From assembly GCA_017445525.1 (NCBI GenBank), contig JAFSTZ010000194.1:1-5765 (forward strand): a DNA stretch of 5,765 nt, written 5' to 3'. The notes beneath the pieces are model-generated. The model ran no database searches. It was not told the DNA's origin and was given only the letters and a program-made list of their open reading frames with translations. A program made the position numbers and the translations under genes. The DNA is from Eubacterium sp. (GTDB taxonomy: Bacteria; Bacillota; Clostridia; Lachnospirales; Lachnospiraceae). Shown piece by piece: positions 1-5,765 of this stretch; position 1 is the first letter of the stretch; each line of letters starts with the position of its first letter.

Positions 1-2
1 AT

Positions 3-2492
3 AATAACGCCTGGATCGCATCTTCATACGGCTTATATACACTGAGTGTATTTGATCTGATCAATGACTCCGTGAATGATTACAGACTATATACACTTGA
101 CAATGGCCTGATAAGTATACCGACATCGCAGGGATACTGTGATATCGATGGCTTAGGTAATATGTATATCCCCGGCAGGGACGGGATGTGCAAGGTGAAC
201 ATCGATGACTTCCTCCGGGATGATGTCTTCATAAAGTCCGATATCAGTTCCATATACTGCGGTGATGAAGAGGTATATCCGGTCGAGAGCGGCAAGTATG
301 TTATCCCTTCGTCCGGCGGAAGGATCAGGATAACCGTATCGGTTTTGGATTATACTTTTTCCAATCCGATGGTGCAGGTATTTATAGAGGGAAAAGAGGA
401 TGAAGGGATCAGTGTACCGAGAAGTAATCTGACACCTCTTGAGTACACGGGGCTGGAGTACGGGAACTATTCACTCCACGTCAGGGTTTTGGACGGCTCG
501 GGCAAAACAGAGCTTTTAAACGATGTGTTCAAGATCGAGAAAAAGCCGGAGCTGTTGGAGCTCACATTTATACGTGTGATGATAGCCGTATTCGTGATCG
601 TGATCGCAGGGTTGATCGTGTGGAGGGTGATGAAAAGCACCGTTGTCCGCAGACAGTACAACGAGATCCGTCAGGCAAAGGAGGAGGCCGAGCAGGCGAA
701 CACAGCCAAGTCCCGGTTTCTTGCCAACATGTCGCACGAGATACGCACGCCTATAAATACGATCGTCGGGATGAACGAGATGGTGATGAGGGAGGATGCG
801 ACCGGCGTCCCCAAGCCCTACTTTATGTCGATGATGAACTATGCTTTTGATATCAGAAATGCCTCCGAGTCTCTGCTCTCGCTGGTAAACGATCTTCTGG
901 ATATGTCAAAGATCGAGTCGGGAAAGATGCATTTGGTGACGCAGGAGTACGATACGCAGGAGATGATCCGCGCGATCGTTTCGATGATACGTGTCAGGAG
1001 TGTCGAGAAAGAGCTAACCTTCGATGTGGTTGTGGATGAGATACTTCCGGTCCGCCTGTACGGTGATCAGGGCAAGATAAAGCAGATCGTGCTGAATCTT
1101 CTGACCAATGCCGTGAAGTACACGGAGAGCGGCGGATTTGCGCTGGATGTCTCGATGGAAGAGCGCGTGGATGATGAGTGTGTGATCAGGTTCTCCGTCA
1201 AGGATACCGGTATGGGTGTCAGGGAAGAGGATATAGACAAGCTGTTTACGGCATACGAGCGTCTGGATGAGGAGAGAAACAGTGGCATACAGGGGACGGG
1301 ACTCGGTCTGGATATATCGAGGAGATTTGCGGAGCTGATGGGAGGAACTCTCACATGCGAGAGCAAGTACGGTTCCGGTTCTGAGTTTATACTGACTCTG
1401 AAGCAGAAGATCATCGATACGACACCGATCGGAGTATTTATAGAGAAAGATGAGAAGACGGCGAGCGGTCCGTATGTTCCGCAGTTTATCGCACCGGATG
1501 CCGATATCCTCGTGGTAGATGACAACCCGATGAATCTCTCTGTCATCAAAGGACTTTTGAAGGCTACAAAGGTATTTGTATCCACAGTGTCGAGTGGTGA
1601 GGATTGTCTGGAGAAATTAAAAGACAACCGGTATGACGTTGTGCTTCTCGACCACATGATGCCGGGGATGGATGGCGTGGAGACCGTGGCTGAGATACGC
1701 AAGGACTATCCGGATCTGCCGGTGTATGCTCTTACGGCCAACTCTACTGCGGGTGAGGAGTTCTATATATCAAAAGGCTTCAATGGTTATCTGTCCAAGC
1801 CGATCGACAGCCTGACACTGGAAAAGACGATCATGAAGCATCTCCCGGAGGAGATGATGGAGACACCGGATGCCGACGACGCCGTAGAGGATCTGACGGA
1901 GATTCCGGAAAACATGCAGTGGATCTACGATACGGAGGGCATACAGGTCGAGGAAGGTATACGAAACTCCGGCGGTATATCGCATTTCATGTTCTCGGTC
2001 GAGCTTTTTCACGATACGATCGATGAGAATGAGAAGGTGATCAGAGAGTCCCTCGATAGCGGGAACATCCGCATGTTTACCATCAAGGTTCACTCGCTGA
2101 AAAGCTCCGCAAGGATCGTCGGGGCGCTCGATCTGTCGAAGCAGGCAGAGGCGCTCGAGGATGCGGGGAACAGGGAGGATATGGCATTTATAGAGGATAA
2201 TGCAGACAGGCTGTTGACAGATTATGCGGCTTTCAGAGAAAAGCTGGAGCGCATCCACGACAGCGGTGATGCGGGCGACAAGGATCCCATACCTGAGGAT
2301 GAGTTGAAGGATGCTTATATGGCTCTTCGTGATGTGATCCCGCAGATGGATTATGATTCAGTGGAGATGATCCTTGAGATGCTGCAGGGATACGCGCTTC
2401 CCGAGGAGGATGATCACAGGGTGAAGGAGCTTGCAAGGCTGTTGAAGCTGTTTGATTGGGATAGTATGGAAGCACTGGTGGGAGAATTATGA
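3..2492 (+). CDS. Hybrid sensor histidine kinase with periplasmic propeller/Y_Y_Y region, receiver and HPt (5' partial)
   Basis: Membrane sensor kinase for a multistep phosphorelay; the ligand is unknown. The frame is open from base 3, so the true start is upstream. The GTG at 72 has no ribosome binding site and lies inside a propeller-like motif (WIASSYGLY), so it is not the start. Residues below count from that GTG. Residues before about 50 resemble the last blades of a two-component-regulator beta-propeller, and about 83-155 a Y_Y_Y domain. One membrane helix lies at about 163-187, followed by a charged helical linker. The dimerisation/phosphoacceptor domain has MSHEIRTP with His222. The ATPase domain shows NLLTNAVKY (342), DTGMG (378) and GTGLGL (408). 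A receiver (about 478-592) has Asp483/484, phosphoacceptor Asp527, Thr555 and Lys576. An HPt domain (about 625-730) has His674 in HSLKSSAR. A 70-residue helical tail follows. All catalytic motifs are intact. It lies 70 bases upstream of a response regulator on the same strand, its probable partner. Domain calls are confident; the propeller is seen only in part. Confidence 0.95.
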   Translation, partial: NNAWIASSYGLYTLSVFDLINDSVNDYRLYTLDNGLISIPTSQGYCDIDGLGNMYIPGRDGMCKVNIDDFLRDDVFIKSDISSIYCGDEEVYPVESGKYVIPSSGGRIRITVSVLDYTFSNPMVQVFIEGKEDEGISVPRSNLTPLEYTGLEYGNYSLHVRVLDGSGKTELLNDVFKIEKKPELLELTFIRVMIAVFVIVIAGLIVWRVMKSTVVRRQYNEIRQAKEEAEQANTAKSRFLANMSHEIRTPINTIVGMNEMVMREDATGVPKPYFMSMMNYAFDIRNASESLLSLVNDLLDMSKIESGKMHLVTQEYDTQEMIRAIVSMIRVRSVEKELTFDVVVDEILPVRLYGDQGKIKQIVLNLLTNAVKYTESGGFALDVSMEERVDDECVIRFSVKDTGMGVREEDIDKLFTAYERLDEERNSGIQGTGLGLDISRRFAELMGGTLTCESKYGSGSEFILTLKQKIIDTTPIGVFIEKDEKTASGPYVPQFIAPDADILVVDDNPMNLSVIKGLLKATKVFVSTVSSGEDCLEKLKDNRYDVVLLDHMMPGMDGVETVAEIRKDYPDLPVYALTANSTAGEEFYISKGFNGYLSKPIDSLTLEKTIMKHLPEEMMETPDADDAVEDLTEIPENMQWIYDTEGIQVEEGIRNSGGISHFMFSVELFHDTIDENEKVIRESLDSGNIRMFTIKVHSLKSSARIVGALDLSKQAEALEDAGNREDMAFIEDNADRLLTDYAAFREKLERIHDSGDAGDKDPIPEDELKDAYMALRDVIPQMDYDSVEMILEMLQGYALPEEDDHRVKELARLLKLFDWDSMEALVGEL

Positions 2493-2551
2493 TCACAGAT
2501 GCGGGACGTGCGCATATGCAGTTATAGTGATTTGGTGAAAAGGAACGGTTT

Positions 2552-2558
2552 AGGAGGT
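2552..2558 (+). promoter_or_regulatory. Ribosome binding site of the response regulator gene
   Basis: AGGAGGT is a near-perfect Shine-Dalgarno sequence. It ends four bases before the ATG at 2563, which fixes that start. The 70-base gap between the kinase stop and this gene contains no convincing terminator or promoter, so co-transcription with the kinase is plausible. Confidence 0.85.
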
Positions 2559-2562
2559 CTAT

Positions 2563-3324
2563 ATGCTTGATAATAACAAAGTGATCTTTATCGGGGAGAA
2601 GGAATCATTTATCTCGAGAGTCCTCGTAAAGAAGGTTCAGGATGCGGGGGTGGACTGCAGCTTTGTCCACTGGTCGATAGATGAGATAAATAAGCATATC
2701 GAGGGTATCGCTCTTCTGGGGTTGTTTATCGAGGAGGGCGAGAGTCCGAGTGATATGGTGATGCACTTTCTGATAGATACCATGGAGGAGAAAAGCATCC
2801 AGATGGTTGTGGTGGGTGATCAGAAGGATCTGCAGCACATGTATGACCGCGTTCCGGGCGATCTGATCTACAAGACCTTTTCGCGCCCTGTCGATAATAT
2901 GGATTTTACAAAAACCATCTCGGATTATCTGTCAAAGATGGATGCGGGCGAGTTCAGAAAGAGTATCCTGGTGGTCGACGATGATCCGCAGTATCTCGCG
3001 ATGCTGAGGGAGTGGCTGAAGAGTAAATACAGAGTTTCGATGGCAAACTCAGGGCTACAGGCGATCAAGTGGCTCGGGAAAAATAAAGTCGATCTGATCC
3101 TGCTTGACTACGAGATGCCGGTTACAAGCGGGCCCCAGGTGCTCGAGATGCTCAGAAGCGATGAAGAGACTAAGTCCATACCTGTTATGTTTCTGACGGG
3201 CAAGGGAGATAAGCAGAGTGTGATGTCCGTCGTTGCGCTGAAGCCGGAGGGGTATTTCCTAAAGGGCATAGAGAAGGATGAGTTGTTGAAAAACCTGGAG
3301 GATTATTTCGTTTTACATAAATGA
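2563..3324 (+). CDS. Two-receiver response regulator without output domain (pseudo-receiver plus intact receiver)
   Basis: Cytoplasmic phospho-acceptor protein of 253 residues. The C-terminal half (about residues 133-251) is a canonical receiver: acidic residues 139-141 in VVDDDP, phosphoacceptor Asp182 in LLDYEMP, Thr212 in FLTGKGD and Lys234, which is followed by Gly instead of the usual Pro. The N-terminal half (about 5-124) has the same alternating strand/helix pattern but lacks the chemistry. The acidic pair is absent (GEKES near residue 11), the phosphoacceptor position appears to be Glu57, the Thr position Gly85 and the Lys-Pro position Arg108-Pro109. No helix-turn-helix, GGDEF, EAL or HD domain follows, so output must be through protein contact or as a phosphate shuttle. 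Its position after a kinase ending in an HPt domain makes it the likely relay acceptor (inference). ATG 2563 is supported by a strong ribosome binding site. The receiver call is firm; the pseudo-receiver call rests on fold pattern only. Confidence 0.93.
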   Translation: MLDNNKVIFIGEKESFISRVLVKKVQDAGVDCSFVHWSIDEINKHIEGIALLGLFIEEGESPSDMVMHFLIDTMEEKSIQMVVVGDQKDLQHMYDRVPGDLIYKTFSRPVDNMDFTKTISDYLSKMDAGEFRKSILVVDDDPQYLAMLREWLKSKYRVSMANSGLQAIKWLGKNKVDLILLDYEMPVTSGPQVLEMLRSDEETKSIPVMFLTGKGDKQSVMSVVALKPEGYFLKGIEKDELLKNLEDYFVLHK

Positions 3325-3330
3325 TATGGG

Positions 3331-3364
3331 CCTGGGGTAATATTTAATTTCCATAAATATCAGG
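3331..3364 (+). other. Imperfect inverted repeat between response regulator and HD-GYP genes
   Basis: CCTG (3331-3334) pairs with CAGG (3361-3364), and ATATTTA (3340-3346) pairs with TAAATAT (3354-3360). This gives 11 possible base pairs around a seven-base loop, with a five-base bulge GGGTA on the left arm only. The inner stem is all A/T, so the fold is weak. No T-run follows the right arm, so it is not a standard intrinsic terminator. It could be a weak transcript structure or an operator-like site, or chance in an A/T-rich spacer. Confidence 0.3.
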
Positions 3365-3393
3365 ATCATAGACGCTTACGATCACATTTATAT

Positions 3394-3398
3394 GAGGG
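3394..3398 (+). promoter_or_regulatory. Ribosome binding site of the HD-GYP gene
   Basis: GAGGG lies six bases before the ATG at 3405. An in-frame TGA at 3393-3395 closes the frame just upstream, so 3405 is the first possible start in this frame. Another ATG at 3392 opens only a six-codon frame. Confidence 0.75.
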
Positions 3399-3404
3399 AA
3401 AAAT

Positions 3405-5765
3405 ATGTTTGAATTTATCAAAACATATCAGTTGGATTTCATGCTCCTTCTGTGCGGAGCATGTGCAATCTTTGTATTTCTTTTGATAAATACCAGATTC
3501 CTTACAAAGAGCAGGAAGCTGGCTCTTATTGTGATGGAGAGCGTTGCGTTCTGCCTTCTCTTCTCGGACAGGCTGGCATACATCTTTTCGGGAGATACGA
3601 GTCAGACCGGATTTATCATGGTCAGGGTTGTCAACTTTTTGGTTTTCTTTTTTACATCGGGGAGTGTTTTCGGGTTCAATCTGTATATCTCGGATCTGGT
3701 AAGGAATGAGGGCAAGGCAGTCAAGCTTCCGAAGCGTCTGCACTTCGTCACCCTGACTTCCGTGCTGGGGATGTTGATGTCGGTTGTAGCGGCATTCACG
3801 GATCTGTATTACTACTTCGACGAGATGAATGTTTATCACAGAGGGCAGGGATTTCTGATAGCTTATATCATCCCGGTCCTGTGTCCCATCATCCAGTATA
3901 CGGTATTCAGACAGTATAAAAAACAACTCAGCAAACTGATATATATATCTCTGAATCTGTTTATTTTTGTTCCGATAATATGCGGTATACTGCAGATATT
4001 TACATACGGCATATCCATAGTAAATATCTCCATGGCGGTAGTTTCCATTTCTCTGTATATTTTTATGTACCTGGATATGAACAACACTGTTCAGCATGCA
4101 CACCAGATCGAGATAGAGAACATGCAGGGTGAGCACGCGCGTATGAAAAGGCTGTTTGAGCAGACGGCTACGGCTTTTGTCTCCGCGGTTGAAAAGAAGG
4201 ATGACTTTGTCAAGGGGAACGCTCTTCGGATAGCGGAGTATGCGAGGCAGATAGCGGAGCTCGCCGGCAAAAGCGAGGAGGATTGCGAGAAGGTTTACTA
4301 CGCTGCGCTCCTCCACGATGTCGGACTGATAGGTATCCCGGACAGTGTTATCAAAAATGACGGGGATCCGGATAAATGGGATTACGAGGCGATCAAGGAG
4401 AAGCCCGCTATCGGTGCCGAGATCCTGTCAAGTATCACGGAGTATCCTTACTTAAGTCAGGGAGCCGGCTTCAGTCATGAGCGATACAACGGAACGGGTT
4501 ATCCGAACGGTCTGAAGGGAGAGCAGATTCCCGAGATCGCCAGGATCATCGCCGTTGCGGATGCATATGTCACGATGACTACCAGAAAAAGGTATCGTGA
4601 TGCCAAGCCGGTATTTGTTGCCAGAGAGGCTTTTGTAAAAGGCGGAGGAGAGGTGTTTGATCCGGACTTTGCTGAGATCATGGTCAGGATCATCGACGAG
4701 GAGAGCAGGGATATCAGTCAGGATGAGGAAGTGCAGCTTGAGAACGAGATAGTATGTAACTCATATAGGGAGAAGGTTTCATCCGGAATCCCTGTGAGCA
4801 GCGAGGTAAAAAGGATCAGTTTTGACTGTGAGCTATCTCATGATGAAGATGTGGTATTCAGCGCTCCGTCCATCGTGCTTTTTGATGCATACGACAGGAG
4901 AGTACACGACAACGCCAAAGCGATAAAGGGCTATAGTTATATGGAGTACGGAGAGGTATGGTTTGATAAATACAGTATAGAGACTGAGGCGAGGAAGATC
5001 AAAGAGACCATACTGGAAGCGGGATCGGATATAACGCTCGGTTCGGCAGCGGGCGCTGATCGGGATGATACGGCTGACGGAAAGTCTGCCGGAGAGTGGA
5101 AGGAAGGTCACTATGAGATCCTCGCCGGCAGGTATGAGGATCACTTGAAGCTGGTCATGCAGTCAAGGGAGCTGTCAAAGGAGGTTACAGTCGCTCTGCC
5201 AAACGGATCCAAGTCAGCTTATATCGGGATCACCGGCGAGAACTGTCGCATCTATGATATCTCGGCTGAGTCGACGGACAGGATAGTCGGACCGGGGGAG
5301 ATAGAAAGGATAGTTGATTCGGTAAGCTATATCGATCATTTGGAGTCAGACATCAGAAATGTCCAGGTATCCCGTACCCGCTCCGACAACACGGAGGGCA
5401 TCGAGATAGTGAACAAGGTAAGGCTTGCTTTTCACTCGATGACACTGCCTGAGGCGAGCCTGGTCTGGAACTGTCCTTACGTGGTTATCTACACTTCGGA
5501 GGACGGACAGGTTGACGGACCCGGATATAAGGAGTATACTTTGATAAAGCTGAACGGTGAGAACGATGTCAGGGAAGGACACGCCGTAAACAGATTTTCC
5601 ATGAAAAAGACGGAGGATTTCTCCGGATGGGACGACTGGAAAGCTATCAACAAGAGAGGGTTGGATTGCGAGTTGTACGTCGAGCGCAAGGGCAATCGGA
5701 TCAGCATGAAAACCGAGAACCTTGGCATTTATATAGAAAGTGTTACTACTATAAATGAAGATGTA
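3405..5765 (+). CDS. Seven-helix membrane protein with degenerate HD-GYP domain and unassigned C-terminal region (3' partial)
   Basis: My translation from ATG 3405 gives 787 codons without a stop up to the window edge; the gene continues beyond. Hydrophobic segments at about residues 10-28, 38-58, 69-95, 112-134, 149-170, 178-200 and 203-223 suggest a seven-helix membrane sensor with a cytoplasmic C-terminus. A charged linker (about 226-250) leads into an HD-GYP domain (about 250-437). Recognisable motifs are LLHDVGLIGIP with His304-Asp305, SHERYNGTGYP from 357, and ARIIAVAD ending at Asp386. HD-GYP domains normally hydrolyse cyclic-di-GMP. Here several expected residues are changed: Asn272, Lys333 and Ser357 replace metal-binding histidines, Leu308 replaces the usual Lys, Asn362 the usual Asp before GTGYP, and Val389 the usual second Asp after AVAD. 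Catalysis is therefore doubtful. Residues 438-787 look beta-rich, with an Ala/Gly/Asp-rich linker at about 540-562, and match no domain I recognise. The gene begins 80 bases after the response regulator on the same strand, possibly the same operon. Confidence 0.93.
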   Translation, partial: MFEFIKTYQLDFMLLLCGACAIFVFLLINTRFLTKSRKLALIVMESVAFCLLFSDRLAYIFSGDTSQTGFIMVRVVNFLVFFFTSGSVFGFNLYISDLVRNEGKAVKLPKRLHFVTLTSVLGMLMSVVAAFTDLYYYFDEMNVYHRGQGFLIAYIIPVLCPIIQYTVFRQYKKQLSKLIYISLNLFIFVPIICGILQIFTYGISIVNISMAVVSISLYIFMYLDMNNTVQHAHQIEIENMQGEHARMKRLFEQTATAFVSAVEKKDDFVKGNALRIAEYARQIAELAGKSEEDCEKVYYAALLHDVGLIGIPDSVIKNDGDPDKWDYEAIKEKPAIGAEILSSITEYPYLSQGAGFSHERYNGTGYPNGLKGEQIPEIARIIAVADAYVTMTTRKRYRDAKPVFVAREAFVKGGGEVFDPDFAEIMVRIIDEESRDISQDEEVQLENEIVCNSYREKVSSGIPVSSEVKRISFDCELSHDEDVVFSAPSIVLFDAYDRRVHDNAKAIKGYSYMEYGEVWFDKYSIETEARKIKETILEAGSDITLGSAAGADRDDTADGKSAGEWKEGHYEILAGRYEDHLKLVMQSRELSKEVTVALPNGSKSAYIGITGENCRIYDISAESTDRIVGPGEIERIVDSVSYIDHLESDIRNVQVSRTRSDNTEGIEIVNKVRLAFHSMTLPEASLVWNCPYVVIYTSEDGQVDGPGYKEYTLIKLNGENDVREGHAVNRFSMKKTEDFSGWDDWKAINKRGLDCELYVERKGNRISMKTENLGIYIESVTTINEDV

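Noticed and set aside
1067..1702. 211-codon open frame on the minus strand
   Set aside because: It is antisense to the kinase ATPase and receiver domains, is Ser/Ile-rich and has no domain or ribosome binding site; a shadow of the kinase.
1770..2258. 162-codon open frame on the minus strand
   Set aside because: It is antisense to the receiver and HPt region of the kinase, which has unmistakable motifs on the plus strand.
2489..2527. 12-codon frame whose ATG overlaps the kinase stop (ATGA)
   Set aside because: A GGGAG sequence lies just upstream, but the peptide is only 12 residues with no recognisable feature. Such overlaps arise easily by chance.
2493..2562. Terminator or promoter between kinase and response regulator
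   Set aside because: No stem with a T-run and no convincing -35/-10 pair; only a short GCATATGC palindrome and a TATAGT hexamer without a partner.
3312..3343. Possible promoter TTTACA ... TAATAT before the HD-GYP gene
   Set aside because: The spacing of 20 bases between the hexamers is too long for a good housekeeping promoter, and the first hexamer lies within the end of the response regulator gene.
3325..3404. Cyclic-di-GMP riboswitch upstream of the HD-GYP-like gene
   Set aside because: The spacer is only 80 bases, A/T-rich, and shows none of the conserved GEMM-type core segments I would expect; nothing supports it.
3452..3709. 85-codon plus-strand frame
   Set aside because: It is out of frame with, and wholly inside, the seven-helix gene that starts at 3405, and its product has no coherent domain.
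3366..4316. 316-codon open frame on the minus strand
   Set aside because: It lies antisense to the seven-helix HD-GYP gene, whose frame has clear membrane helices and HD-GYP motifs. The antisense product is Arg/Gln/His-rich with no recognisable domain.

Overview
The window looks like chromosomal DNA from a Gram-positive anaerobe of the class Clostridia, most likely a Lachnospiraceae-type gut or rumen bacterium. This is an inference from protein style: large hybrid kinases carrying a C-terminal HPt, seven-helix membrane HD-GYP proteins, strong AGGAGG-type ribosome binding sites, frequent AGG/AGA arginine and ATA isoleucine codons, and moderate G+C. No sequence search was possible. All three genes lie on the + strand and are signal-transduction proteins. 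No mobile element, RNA gene, CRISPR array or metabolic gene is visible, and no gap between genes exceeds about 80 bases.

Region 1 (start to 2492) is the 3' part of a sensor hybrid histidine kinase gene whose beginning lies outside the window. It holds the last part of what looks like a periplasmic beta-propeller, a Y_Y_Y-like domain, one membrane helix, the kinase core, a receiver, an HPt domain and a short helical tail. Region 2 (2563-3324) is a 253-residue response regulator with two receiver-like modules: a degenerate N-terminal one without the phosphorylation residues and an intact C-terminal one. It has no DNA-binding or enzymatic output domain. Region 3 (3405 to the window end) is a long open frame with no stop in the window. 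It encodes seven predicted membrane helices, a coiled-coil-like linker, an HD-GYP domain that has lost several metal-ligand and signature residues, and a beta-rich C-terminal region of at least 350 residues that I cannot assign.

A reasonable model, inferred from order and domains, is a phosphorelay. The kinase senses an extracellular ligand, passes phosphate from its His to its own receiver Asp and then to its HPt His. The free response regulator downstream is the nearest candidate acceptor. The seven-helix HD-GYP-like protein may be a parallel membrane sensor or an effector linked to cyclic-di-GMP, but its eroded active site argues for binding or scaffolding rather than ordinary phosphodiesterase activity. 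The points most worth following are this degenerate HD-GYP domain, the unassigned C-terminal region attached to it, and the pseudo-receiver/receiver tandem.
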